Source of the DNA: Oncomelania hupensis
Lineage: Eukaryota > Mollusca > Gastropoda > Littorinimorpha > Pomatiopsidae
Direction of reading: 5' to 3'
NCBI GenBank assembly: GCA_036898135.1
Contig: CM072526.1
Location: 53,414,399-53,478,398 of the forward strand
Length of the DNA stretch: 64,000 nucleotides
Shown here: piece by piece, positions 21,701 through 31,265 of the stretch
Position numbering within the stretch: the first letter of the stretch is position 1
How the letters are laid out: each line of letters begins with the position of its first letter
Program-made: the position numbers and the translations under genes
The notes under the pieces: generated by a model
Told to the model about the DNA's origin: nothing
The model's database searches: none
Seen by the model: only the letters and a program-made list of their open reading frames with translations

Positions 21701-22752
21701 AAATCCTGAGAAACGTCAACTAAAGGAGTATGAGGAAAATCTTTCTTCGCAGTGCGAGCTCGAGTAGTGACAGCCGCCACACTCAACTCAACTGAAACCT
21801 GAGCACCAACAACAGAATCTGTCAACCCAGCAATGTTCCCAATGATCAAATCAGCAACTGGGTCAGGAAGCACAGCACAAACCAACTGACCTGAAAAATA
21901 TGGAGTGGACACTGCAAGTTTGGCAAGTGGATAAACAGTAATCTCACCTCCAAAAGTCTTACAACGAACTTGTCCTTCGATGTACTCGAGAGATGACACC
22001 AATCGCTGACGCACACCACAAATAGTAGCACCTGTGTCACGAAGTACAGAACACGGAGTACCCTTCACTGTACCCAACTCCAAATGTAAATGACCCACAG
22101 CAGGACTAGCAACTGAACAGACAACCTCAGGATCAACAGGCAATGCAGCAGAACCAACCTGAGTCTTTTGTGTATCTGTTTTGAGTGCAGAAGAAGCAAA
22201 CGGACAATTTTTCTTTACATGTCCCCCCAACCCACAAATGTAGCATGGATTTGTCGGATTGTTTCTAAGTGGACATTTGAATGACGAATGGCCACTGCCT
22301 TTGCAAAGTTGACATTTACCAGAAAAATTCATGGACGAGCCACGTCCGAATCCACCACGATTTTGACCTTGATGAGAATCTGGAACAGTGGGTGGCGCAC
22401 TTCGATTAAAGTTCCAGCGGCCACGGTAACCAACCTGACGTCGATAACCACCGTACCCACCGCGAAAATCCGAACGACCCGAAGCGGCGTTAGTTTCAGC
22501 AACGGTATTGAATTGACCAACCGACGCGAAGGCAGAAGTACTGGCCTTGCGAGCCAAATTCTTACCCGGACGAGCAAGACGGTAACTTTCGGCACAATTC
22601 ACCATGTCCTCGAGGCTGACCAATCCTCGTTCGCGAATGAAAGTAGCAAGATCTGCAGATACACTCTGGAGAAATTGTTCACCCAGTACCAAATCAACTA
22701 TGCCATCTAGCGTACGCTTTACACCAGAAAGTGCAACCCATCGATCAAACAA
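18730..22752 (-). CDS. Gypsy-2 Gag C-terminus and complete Pol (PR-IN-RT-RNase H)
   Basis: One uninterrupted frame of about 1340 codons. In order: capsid C-terminal part; two CCHC knuckles (about residues 147-160 and 170-183, CQLCKGSGHSSFKC and CYICGLGGHVKKNC); protease LRDTGA (about 237-242); integrase zinc domain (H426, H433, C463, C466); integrase core D496, D556, E592, which is a D-D-35-E spacing; GPY motif (735-737); RT motif A Asp (about 1008), PFGLVSAP, and catalytic FFDD (1068-1071); RNase H Asp 1219, Glu 1260, Asp 1285 and Asp 1328. All catalytic residues are present, so the enzymes look functional. The frame begins directly after an in-frame TGA (22753-22755) that separates it from the Gag N-terminus in the same frame. 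The first codon here is TTG, so it is not an independent start. Integrase before RT, in a single frame, is the clearest evidence for Gmr1-type order in this window. Confidence 0.95.
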   Translation of the reverse strand: MFDRWVALSGVKRTLDGIVDLVLGEQFLQSVSADLATFIRERGLVSLEDMVNCAESYRLARPGKNLARKASTSAFASVGQFNTVAETNAASGRSDFRGGYGGYRRQVGYRGRWNFNRSAPPTVPDSHQGQNRGGFGRGSSMNFSGKCQLCKGSGHSSFKCPLRNNPTNPCYICGLGGHVKKNCPFASSALKTDTQKTQVGSAALPVDPEVVCSVASPAVGHLHLELGTVKGTPCSVLRDTGATICGVRQRLVSSLEYIEGQVRCKTFGGEITVYPLAKLAVSTPYFSGQLVCAVLPDPVADLIIGNIAGLTDSVVGAQVSVELSVAAVTTRARTAKKDFPHTPLVDVSQDFGVSRQELIDFQKSDSSLASCFAFAQSGERKAVVSATYFFFEDAGVLYRSYEKPGQILQQIVVPEKLRAAVLATSHDQLLAAHCGTRRTLTRVLSKFFWPGVSADTSRYVRTCDVCQKSTSKGKAPPVPLVVVPQSSTPFERVHIDLVGPLSPPSEEGHRYILTLVDLATRFPEAVPLKNISSVEVAEALLSIFARLGFPKVILSDQGTQFTSELIKQFYALCGTRAIRTSPYHPQANGIVERFHRTLKAMLGKVVQSHPKAWHRYLPALLFACRELPSESTGFSPFELMFGRQPRGPISLLADSWTQDQSSKDVDAQPLYLHVFELKNIIAETCELARQNSAHSSAKNKAYFDRSAKKRTFAVKDEVLVLLPSETNKLLMKWLGPYTIQECMHPDYKIVVKGKTKIFHANMLKRYYRRPQNAAEVDVCVDSVVCEGEVVDWGDVISDRFFDVDKEKVSHRGHVGCCSVGLTVVNSMVIRKETTRQILASVGVVQDDEDDDVLLPTLPLASSMTDEDISSVVFDELLPASDRQDLFYVFSDYADILTAKPGSFVGGLFLDVHLTSDVPVRRRAYDLPFASRQVVEREIQTMLELGVIEKSSSAYSSPVVLVQKKDHSCRFCIDYRALNKVTLFDAEPIPDVTELYTRLASSVFFTRIDLAKGSWQIVVNPVDRHKTAFATHMGLFQWVRMPFGLVSAPAVFARMMRVLELQEVSAMNFFDDILVHSEAFQQHLVHVRGVLQKLKQYGLTARPSKIAAGFRSLEFLGHVVGEGVLRPEGKKIEKILAIPTPTTKKQVRSILGLLGFYRCYIPNFSALLAPISDLTKDSKIRSIVWSAECDEALTAVKRLFSTAPVLQLPRLQEQFVLRTDASSFGIGAVLMQEMEGVLHPVCFASRKLLPREVRYSTIERECLAIVWAVSKFSRFLWGVAFILQTDHRPLTYMQTCRFKNTRIMRWALSLQEYNFHIEPLPGSRNILADLLSHSAVDQFVP

Positions 22753-23421
22753 TCAATTAAGCTCAATGCCAAAAGTTTGAAACGGTTCATTTGCGTCTGG
22801 TTTGGTGGAACGAAATTTCTCTCTGAAACCTTCAGCAGTACATTGGAATTTCTTCAATAAATTATCTTTCAAAATGTCATAATCACAATGTCCATTTGCA
22901 GCTAAACTATGATACAAACTCAAAGCGTTTCCTTCAAGTAAGGCAGACAAATAAACAACCCATTGACTCTTTTCCCAGCCAAGTGCATTAGCATTTGTTT
23001 CAAAACGAAACAAGTATGAATCAACATCATCAGTCTTCTCTCTAAACATAGGAAGTTTAGGAAAAATTGGTCGAGCTTTGAACTGATGCTTCGCATAAGT
23101 CTGATCATGATCTTGATCTTGACCAGCAACATGACCACCCTGATTAGCTTGTAGTTCTAACTGCTTTGTTTTTTCCCTCTCAAGTTCAATGTCCATCCTT
23201 TTGGATTCCATCTCTTTTTGTGTATCTAGTTTCTTGGATTCCATTTCTTTTTCTATTTCTAGTCTCTTGGATGCCATTTCTTTGTCCATTTGTTTAGCCT
23301 CCCGTTCTCTCTGTCTATCAAGTCGATCAAAACATTCTTGAACATATTTATGTTTATCAGCGACCTCCAGAGTAGCAGCTTGTTTGATAAACTTTTCAAA
23401 AAGATCATCATAGTTATCCAT
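22753..23421 (-). CDS. Gypsy-2 Gag N-terminal part, ending at in-frame TGA
   Basis: The likely start is ATG 23421 (MDNYDDLFEKFIKQ); an upstream in-frame ATG at 23463 adds 14 hydrophobic residues and is less plausible. A charged helical stretch with repeated EMESKKLD / EMESKRMD units (about residues 50-90) suggests a coiled coil. Capsid-like sequence follows (RPIFPKLPMFREKTDDVDSY and GWEKSQWVVYLSALLEGNAL). The TGA falls in the middle of the capsid homology and the frame continues without a shift. A CGA-to-TGA change would explain it. Gag readthrough sites normally lie after the zinc knuckles, which makes a point mutation likelier than programmed readthrough. Confidence 0.88.
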   Translation of the reverse strand: MDNYDDLFEKFIKQAATLEVADKHKYVQECFDRLDRQREREAKQMDKEMASKRLEIEKEMESKKLDTQKEMESKRMDIELEREKTKQLELQANQGGHVAGQDQDHDQTYAKHQFKARPIFPKLPMFREKTDDVDSYLFRFETNANALGWEKSQWVVYLSALLEGNALSLYHSLAANGHCDYDILKDNLLKKFQCTAEGFREKFRSTKPDANEPFQTFGIELN

Positions 23422-23463
23422 GTTTAAAGTTTTGTTTTTCAAAATACAAATCAAAATCAGCAC

Positions 23464-24679
23464 CTACCTAAACTACAATATATACACTAAGTCCCAAATA
23501 CCCAAGAAAGAATGGTAAAAATAAAAACTACAATAGCCCAAGCCAAGCTAAGTCAAAATAAACTCAAAGTGAAACCAATAAATAGGAGGAACCAAACAAT
23601 AAACCGACGAAGTACTAACAATCAAATATCAACAAATCTAACTAATAAATAGCAGAAAGGCAAATCAATAAAATGATAAAGTATTAACAACCAAATATCA
23701 ACAACTATAATTTCCTTTTTAAAACTAAATTATTGTTATAATAAACAATAGGCGAAGAGAACTCAATACCAAATCAATAACAGCAGTGTTCAATTAATCT
23801 AAGTCCTCAAATGTCTAAACCCTATAAATTATTTCCCAAAAAAAAATAAAAATGTTTTCCCCGATACCTCAACGTCAACACTACTTTAATAAATATAATG
23901 AAATAAAAACAAGTATGTCAAAAGCTAACACCTAATAAGACAAAACAGCAATAAAATCAACGAATCAAATATACTAACTCAAATAATAACGTAAGTTTAA
24001 ACAATAAGTTCAATCAATACTGAAATATATATACACACAAAGGAACAATTCAACAGAAAATTTCAAAATTATTAATGTTCAAGTTAAAGAAACAGATAAT
24101 GAATTATACCCACACTAATCAACAATATAATCAACAAATATTTCCAAAATTTCTAATAATAACGTCAAAGAACAAATCAAGAAGTATATTAACACTAAGC
24201 AAAGAAAATTTCAACAATCAATTGCAAAATTTCTAATAATAAATTTAAAAGAAAAAACAAAATCAAAATTAAATTAACACTAAGGGGCTTTATAACTAAC
24301 CTAAAATAAAATAAGAACGTGGAACAACTAACTCATTCACTGATTCACACCCACACAAAGTTAGGCCTACAGAACACAGATACTAGAACCAATGTAAACA
24401 ATGAATCCTAAGACAGCAGAAAGAGCAATGAAAAAGAAAATAGACCCCACAGGTAGAAAAAGATACTAAGCCCTTGAGCAACTCTGAAACTATACAGGAG
24501 CGCCCTACCGTGAAACTGGAGACGGTCTAAAACCACTAATATAAATAATCACACATCAAACAATCACAACAAACAAACCACTTCTACAATCAAACAAGGG
24601 AGACAATCAAACTATACCCAATAATGTGAAAGAATTGACCTAGATACTACCAACCTTTAAACTACAATACTAACACAGA
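23464..24679 (-). other. Gypsy-2 untranslated leader
   Basis: About 1.2 kb of very A/T-rich DNA lies between the primer-binding site and gag. Only short frames are present and no protein is recognised. The length is generous for a gypsy leader and could hold the packaging signal. Confidence 0.75.
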
Positions 24680-24697
24680 GAAACAACAGGGTCACCA
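24680..24697 (-). promoter_or_regulatory. Gypsy-2 primer-binding site
   Basis: Two bases after the 5' LTR the coding strand reads TGGTGACCCTGTTGTTTC. The leading TGG pairs with a tRNA CCA terminus. The tRNA is not assigned. Confidence 0.7.
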
Positions 24698-24699
24698 AA

Positions 24700-25688
24700 T
24701 GTAATGCATGGATATTTAGCGTAGGTGCAATATATATATATGACTCCTAAAGAATTATGTGTGCGTGCACGTTCTCTCTGTTAACTACCACACCCACAAA
24801 CGTACGGACTCTTCTCAACACAAACAAACACCAACACCAGATATCCGTTCCACGTTCTCAAAATTTATATAAATAATCAACAATAATCCTTATCAATCTC
24901 TCACTCTAATCTTTCACACAAAATACTTCCACACCGTTTCACTTTATACACCAATCCCGCACTGGTTTGATAATGCCGCACTAGAGCGACCGAGCCTGGG
25001 TAACCGAGGTCAGGCAATTTCTTGTCCTGGTCAAAACGATAAGTACAAGACACACAGTACCTTTTCTTAGCTGACTTCACACAAGCTGGCACTAGATGCC
25101 AGAGATGATTCGCACGAATGAGCGTCGACGGGCGGAGGAGCGATCGTGACCTCCAGTCCACCCGAAGTAGATAACGTAGACTTTGGTCAGGCGAAGGGCG
25201 TAAGACTGACCCTCTCCGATGTCCCTCACTCGTTGCCTCCAATCTCTCTCCTGTCCCCACCTGGACAGCACGGAGCCACAGCCGCTCCTGAGTAAGCCTC
25301 TCGCTTCTAAGTAGGCCTCCAAGTAGGCCTCCAAGTAGGCCGCTGTAATTTCTACAGCACAAAAATACAGCTTCCACTTCCAGACAGAAAGTTCCACCGA
25401 ACCTGTACACCTTGACAGGTTCACAGTGCCTTCTTCATCTTTTAGTTATTCCACAATTTACTTTTTTTTCTTCTTTTAACTTTTTGTTATTTCCTGGCCT
25501 ACATACACATACGGCTCCACGGGCACACCAGCCTGACACAGAATTTTTGAGTGAGTGAACAATTTTTCCTCTAATTCAAACTTTGATTAATTCAAACCTT
25601 CATATCATTGGCTCCCGAATCATAGCCAATCAAAAACACCGTACAATAAACGAATTATAAAAAACCCGGAAAAATCCCGTTCTCTACA
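24700..25688 (-). repeat. Gypsy-2 5' LTR
   Basis: A 989-bp LTR identical by eye to 17645-18633. It is followed on the right by the GTACT duplication and the resumed satellite. Confidence 0.96.
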
Positions 25689-26256
25689 GTACTTGGAATG
25701 TGTGACGTTAAGCAACGTTAAGCGCGTTAGTACTGAGATGTGTGACAGTACTTGGAATGTGTCACGTTAAGCAACGTTGAGCGTTGTTAGTACTGAGATG
25801 TGTGACAGTACTTGGAATGTGTCACGTTAAGCATTGTTGAGCGCGGTTAGTACTGAGATGTGTGACAGTACTTGGAATGTGTCACGTTAAGCAACGTTGA
25901 GCGTGGTTAGTACTGAGATGTGTGACAGTACTTGGAATGTGTCACGTTAAGCAACGTTGAGCGCGGTTAGTACTGAGATGTGTGACAGTACTTGGAATGT
26001 GTAACGTTAAGCAACGTTGAGCGCGGTTAGTACTGAGATGTGTGACAGTACTTGGAATGTGTCACGTTAAGCAACGTTAAGCGCGGTTAGTACTGAGATG
26101 TGTGACAGTACTTGGAATGTGTCACGTTAAGCAACGTTGAGCGCGGTTAGTACTGAGATGTGTGACAGTACTTGGAATGTGTCACGTTAAGCAACGTTGA
26201 GCGCGGTTAGTACTGAGATGTGTGACAGTACTTGGAATGTGTCACGTTAAGCAACG
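25689..26256. repeat. 60-bp satellite array, block 2 (about 9.5 copies)
   Basis: Same monomer as 17222-17644 and in phase with it once gypsy-2 is removed. The first few copies carry more changes (for example GCGCGTTAG, GCGTTGTTAG, GCATTGTTG) than those further right. It is broken at 26256 by a solo LTR. Confidence 0.97.
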
Positions 26257-26894
26257 TGTTACGTTGAAACGCGAATGGTAGTACGTCGGAAGCGCGCACG
26301 ATAGATCTAATCGTTTCGTTTTGCAAAGTATTCAATGATGGAGTTTATTTACCTTTGATTTGAGTTTGCATTGTTGTTAGGAGAGGCTTTGTATAACATT
26401 GATAATTTTTGTTGGTCGATATTGTTGTAGAATTCTCTGGACCCGCTTGTTTACTATCGATCGAAGTTTCGGGATTAATATCGAAGTATGGGGAAGGAGA
26501 AGAAATATGTATGACGTAAGTCAGTGATGACGATCTTTTATTTGATTGGCTGTAGTGCGTCATTTTAGTCTACTGGGTTCGAAATTGTTCGGGAAGAGAG
26601 AGAGAGAGGTTATAAAATTGTGTGCAGCACTGTTGTTGAGAGAGATAGAAATTGTTGTTGATAGTAAGTTGGAAGGTAAACTTGAGAATGGAAAGGCGAT
26701 TGAGCGATTGTATGCAGTTGTTGATGTATGCTGAATAAAAGTGGAAAACTTCATACGTCGACTTTGTGACTTGTATGCTGCTTGAGCAGGCTGCGTGAAT
26801 AAACGAATCTGAGTTACACCTTATCAGGAATTCAGCATTGGGGCTGAATCGGATACTGATAAAGAAAAACACCAACATCGAATCGAGTGTAACA
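26257..26894 (+). mobile_element. Solo LTR (638 bp) inside the satellite
   Basis: It starts TGTTACG, ends GTGTAACA, and is flanked by the 5-bp duplication CAACG (26252-26256 and 26895-26899). It contains a GA-rich, TATA-like zone (about 26590-26620) and AATAAA signals near 26735 and 26800. A related partial copy lies at 57533-57786 on the opposite strand. No internal region remains, so it arose by LTR-LTR recombination. Its short frames are not genes. Confidence 0.9.
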
Positions 26895-27601
26895 CAACGT
26901 TGAGCGCGGTTAGTACTGAGATGTGTGACAGTACTTGGAATGTGTCACGTTAAGCAACGTTGAGCGCGGTTAGTACTGAGATGTGTGACAGTACTTGGAA
27001 TGTGTCACGTTAAGCAACGTTGAGCGCGGTTAGTACTGAGATGTGTGACAGTACTTGGAATGTGTCACGTTAAGCAACGTTGAGCGCGGTTAGTACTGAG
27101 ATGTGTGACAGTACTTGGAATGTGTCACGTTAAGCAACGTTGAGCGCGGTTAGTACTGAGATGTGTGACAGTACTTGGAATGTGTCACGTTAAGCAACGT
27201 TGAGCGCGGTTAGTACTGAGATGTGTGACAGTACTTGGAATGTGTCACGTTAAGCAACGTTGAGCGCGGTTAGTACTGAGATGTGTGACAGTACTTGGAA
27301 TGTGTCACGTTAAGCAACGTTGAGCGCGGTTAGTACTGAGATGTGTGACAGTACTTGGAATGTGTCACGTTAAGCAACGTTGAGCGCGGTTAGTACTGAG
27401 ATGTGTGACAGTACTTGGAATGTGTCACGTTAAGCAACGTTGAGCGTGGTTAGTACTGAGATGTGTGACAGTACTTGGAATGTGTCACGTTAAGCAACGT
27501 TGAGCGCGGTTAGTACTGAGATGTGTGACAGTACTTGGAATGTGTCACGTTAAGCAACGTTGAGCGCGGTTAGTACTGAGATGGGTGACAGTACTTGGAA
27601 T
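26895..27601. repeat. 60-bp satellite array, block 3 (about 12 copies)
   Basis: The most homogeneous part of the array: nearly every monomer is identical, with single changes such as GCGTGG at about 27450 and ATGGGTGAC in the last unit. The last unit's ATGGGTGAC restores the true 5S box C sequence. The array ends at 27601 in unrelated DNA. Confidence 0.97.
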
Positions 27602-28029
27602 GCAAGCACTACACCACAAAAAGAAGAAAACAAGCCAATTTAAAAAAAACAGCCTTGCAGTCCACTGACGCAGGTTTGAATGGGTAATTGGCCCTGATTA
27701 AAATCGGGGATGGCATTAGCACCATTGAACAAAGTGAAACAAACAAATCAAACATAAAAAATAAAAATAAAAAACACAAACTAAACAAACAAACAAACAA
27801 CCAAGATGGGAAGTCATTTTTATGTATTTTCAGACACTCACACACATCAGAGAAAAAAAGAGCATTGGAAAAGGAGCGAATTTTGTGGGCGATGTTGTGA
27901 CCGGCGGCTTTAACCTAAACAAGTAAACAGAAAACGTGCAATGACAGGCCGTTATTCGGTCTGTCTACAAACCAAATATTATTCAAATTGGCCCAGCCAG
28001 CATTTAGCTACAGCGCAAAACGTGTTTTA
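27602..28029. other. No recognisable feature
   Basis: A/T-rich DNA with A-runs. No reading frame with homology and no repeat shared with the rest of the window was seen. Confidence 0.4.
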
Positions 28030-28407
28030 AAAATGATGAAGCCTAATGCACCTCATAAGACTTCTGGCCATTTCCTATACCCAGCACATCACCAACGACC
28101 AAGTCCGACAGTTGGACAAACACTATGACCTGCTCACAGTGGTGAAAACACGGAAACTCCGATGGTACGGCCACGTCACCAGATCATCAGGTCTTGCAAA
28201 GACCATCCTGCAAGGCACAGTGCAAGGAGGTTGAAAAAGAGGGAGACCGAAAAAGAGGTGGGAGGACAACATTCGAGAATGGACTGGTTTGACACTGACC
28301 GAAACCATCAGGGTTGCTGAGGACAGGGAAAGATGGAGTACGCTGGTTAAACGATCATCTGTGGTGCCCCTACGACCTCCGAGTTACGGCATAGGATAAG
28401 ATAGGAA
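28030..28407 (+). pseudogene. RTE-like LINE, 3' terminal fragment
   Basis: This short 5'-truncated copy matches the last ~120 codons of the LINE at 49144-51415: ISYTQHITND, RKLRWYGHVTRSSGLAKTIL, RGRPKKRWEDNIREW, VVPLRPPSYG. A TGA at 28232-28234 interrupts the frame. It ends with the GGATA-like tail typical of this family. Confidence 0.92.
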
Positions 28408-28689
28408 GCATAGTGACCTTGACCTTTAATTAAAGGTCTTAAGAATGCAAAACTATCGTAAAACAGGTCCATTGTTGTTGAAGGCAAGATGTATTAGTTG
28501 GAGGCGTAACATTCTGTTGCAGCAGCGTTAATAGGTTATTGAAATAAGGCGGTGACAGGCCAGGTTGCACTTGAAACAAGAAGGTTACAATGTTGACAGA
28601 AAACGGATGGCATAAGGACATTAGGTTTGCTGCTTTTTGTTTTACCGATGACGACAGACTATGATCGTCTACGGCGCAAAGAGTTTAAT

Positions 28690-29012
28690 TTATTGATATG
28701 CCCTTACAGGTAAAAAGGTAAAGGTGGCAACATAACCTTAATGTGGCCGTAGGGGAGCGTGATGTTGGAGATCACACTTATCTTGGGCCAGCGTAATGAG
28801 GGTGATGCCCTTCTCTCTCCCTCGCTGCTTTACCTTCCCCACCCTTAAGAGAGTAGGTACTCAGTCACAGTTGAGTCAACTGGGGGCGTTGTTATTTGTC
28901 GCTTCACGTTTTGCAGTCACCCATCCAAGTGCTAACCGCACTGGACGGTGCTTAACTTGTGACACAGTAGCGAGTGCTCCAACCACTGCGCTATCCGACA
29001 CCCCGATCTGAT
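28690..29012 (-). mobile_element. SINE with 5S rRNA-like head
   Basis: On the minus strand, 28958-28913 reads AAGTTAAGCACCGTCC, then GTGCGGTTAGCACTTGGA and TGGGTGAC. This matches the internal promoter half of 5S rRNA in order and spacing. Just upstream, TAGCGCAGTGGTTGGAGC (about 28992-28975) resembles a tRNA A box. A ~220-bp body follows to about 28690. It is best read as a pol III-transcribed SINE with a 5S-derived or composite promoter. It is not a functional 5S gene because the 5' half is missing. Confidence 0.65.
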
Positions 29013-29344
29013 ATGCCCTTATCTTGCACAAAACCATAACGAGGACGGATAAATGAGATGAGAAAGGCAGCTGGACGTCTAAAATATTTTTTTCGCATCA
29101 GGACCAACACAAAAATTTAATTTCACTAAGAGATACAAAACTGTTTTTAGACAAATGTGCAAGCATAATCTACATGTTTATGCCATCTAAGTTTATGATC
29201 AATAATAATTCAAAGCACGCCATCAGTTGCTACTTGCAAAAAAACAAACCAAAACAAAACGAACCAAAAAAAAATCTATGAGATACAACTATTGTTTACA
29301 ACAAGTTTGGCAAACCTAATCTATATGTTTATACCATCTATATT
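29013..29344. other. No recognisable feature
   Basis: A/T-rich DNA with a partial internal repetition (TTTAGACAAATGTGC and related, then ACTATTGTTTACAACAAG). Nothing coding is supported. Confidence 0.35.
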
Positions 29345-29772
29345 TATTATTAAGATAAGACAACTTTATTATCTTTTACAAGAAATTACATTGTGGTGTA
29401 CAATTACAATCAACAAGGAATAAGCATCACAATAATAATAACACCAATCATAATGACATTGAGGATAAAAATGCACAGTCACATATGAATATAATTACAC
29501 TTATGCATGCTAACATTAAACGACAGCAAATGTTAAATGAAATTATTTTGGACAAACAAACACACTCACACACACGGACACAAACACACGTGTCATTTAT
29601 TAAGTAATGAGACAGCCTTTGGAATAAAACTGTTTTTCGTTCTGAGAGTTCTGACCCTTGGTGTTTGGTAGCGCCTTCCAGAAGGCAGGAGCTGGAAGTA
29701 GTGCGCAAGCACATGAGTGCTATCCAGCACAAAGCAACTGGCTTTCCGCACAACACGTCTTTCATACAACAC
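29345..29772 (-). pseudogene. CR1/L2-like LINE, C-terminal fragment and 3' UTR
   Basis: In the frame 29766 to about 29603 (minus strand) the sequence gives LYERRVVRKASCFVLD, LLPSGRRYQTPRVRTLR and NSFIPKAVSLLNK then stop. This matches the C-terminus of the LINE at 57230-57353 (ILPSGKRLRSLKTRTVRYR). A (CA)n stretch and the tail GATAATAAAGTTGTCTTATC close the element at 29345. Everything upstream is lost. Confidence 0.8.
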
Positions 29773-30002
29773 CTGCAGACTCTCTTAAATCATTTTTATT
29801 ATTGTAGCGGAAAGGGAGGCGACTGATTGAGGCTGGGGAGAGAAGTTGTCTACCTTGAATTTCTAGGTTAGACTAGCCTTGGGGTGGTTCCTGCTGTGAA
29901 CAATTCTTTTGGGGATGCCATTGGGTTATGCAGGACAAGGCGACACGACATTAGTTCTCCCCGGCTGACTATTCGCCTTCTGCTTTTGATGGTGAGCGGG
30001 AC

Positions 30003-30159
30003 GCGAACTAGTTTTTTTCCAAACTAGTTCCAGTCATTCGCCGAAAAAGGCAATCACCGAAGTCGAACGAAGCTCTCCGATGTGTTACGAAATGATGCTT
30101 GCATTACTATGACTAGTTAAACATTAAAAATGATCGCTGTTGCTTCTTATTCTGTTAGA
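30003..30159 (+). mobile_element. MULE-like MITE terminal part
   Basis: It starts GCGAACTAGTTTTTTTCCAA and continues with CGAAAAAGGCAATCACCGAA and CGAACGAAGCTCTCCGATG, the same terminal sequence as 43827-43915 and (inverted) 48800-48907. The solo LTR with TTTAC duplications is inserted at 30160. The matching right end could not be assigned. Confidence 0.75.
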
Positions 30160-31265
30160 TTTACTGTCACGAGAGGCTATTAAGACCCTGCACTATGGCT
30201 TGACGCCTTAAATAGTTCAGCCTGCTGTAGCCTCTGTAAATAAAAGTCGCTGCCTAGCAGATGACAGAAGTCAGGGCTGTGCTAAGCATGTGTAAGCTAA
30301 CTCTCGCTAGGATAGGCAGTAACCTCATCCCACTGAAGTATAGCCACCCTCCCCCTTCTCCCCCTCCACGTTAGGAGGCGCTCAGGTCTCACGAGACTTC
30401 AGCGGGCTTTAGCTTGACCACAGGGTTTAAGTAGTCATTCTCTGTCTAAATCTCAACCGAGAAGGCCGCACGCTGAAAGATATATCTTGCTGAACAATAA
30501 GCAGGTGACGGGTGAAATTCATTCATCACAGTATAGCCACAGCCTGACATTGTCGAGAAGGTAAATTATCAATCTTTTGTTTCATCGCGATTTATTCATA
30601 ATATTGTTGGGTTATGTTTGTGAAGTCTTGCCATGTTTTATCATTGTGAATATTAGTAAAACTTTGCTTCACCCACGAGGCGGACACACGCGACCGGTTT
30701 CGGCACCATGAGGCATCCCCTACGGACCCACTGTTGCCTGTTGGTTCTCAGACCAGTGGCTGTACTGGAGAATGTGTATATTGTTAATTACTTCTCCATG
30801 TGTTTAGTTTAGCCACGATGTATGCATAGGTATGGGAATTATGTTGGAGATTCCAGTGGACCCCGGACATAGAAGTTGAGCGTCCCTTGTTTGTATAAGT
30901 GAAGCGATCACTGAGGGCTGTTTCTGCTATCCGTGAGACTCTCTGCACACCCTTAGTAAACAAAACGTGCAGAAACTCGTTTTATGTTTTGCAGACGAGC
31001 AGGCTTGTTGGTGCGATGCAGGAAATAGACCACTAAGAGTAAACCCTGACATTCGGCCTGCAGGGGAACATCGAGCACTGAGCTCCGTTAGCCCAATAGT
31101 CAACACCATCACCACACCTCAACGAATCAGCTAAGTGCAAGAAGAATTGCACTAACACTGATATAGAAGGACTGTGCGGTAGTCCACTCTCCTGAAAACA
31201 AACATTAGGCCAACCAGAACAAATAGCCCAATGATGAGACAGTAGCAAATATCAAGGACAGTAGC

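Larger units (their letters stand above)
17645..25688 (-). mobile_element. Gypsy-2: young, nearly intact Gmr1-type LTR retrotransposon
   Basis: An 8044-bp element on the minus strand has two 989-bp LTRs (TGTAATG to CTCTACA) that look identical by eye. It is flanked by a 5-bp duplication, GTACT (17640-17644 and 25689-25693), and sits inside the 60-bp satellite. It has a primer-binding site, a ~1.2-kb leader, one long gag-pol frame broken by a single TGA, and a polypurine tract. Pol order is protease, integrase, RT, RNase H. Identical LTRs imply a very recent insertion, since both LTRs are copied from one template at integration. Confidence 0.97.

Noticed and set aside
17222..27601. CRISPR-like array of regularly spaced repeats
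   Set aside because: The 60-bp units are head-to-tail with no unique spacers, in eukaryotic DNA; it is a satellite.
28913..28958. Functional 5S rRNA gene
   Set aside because: Only the 3' half is present and the upstream part is tRNA-like, so it is a SINE promoter relic.
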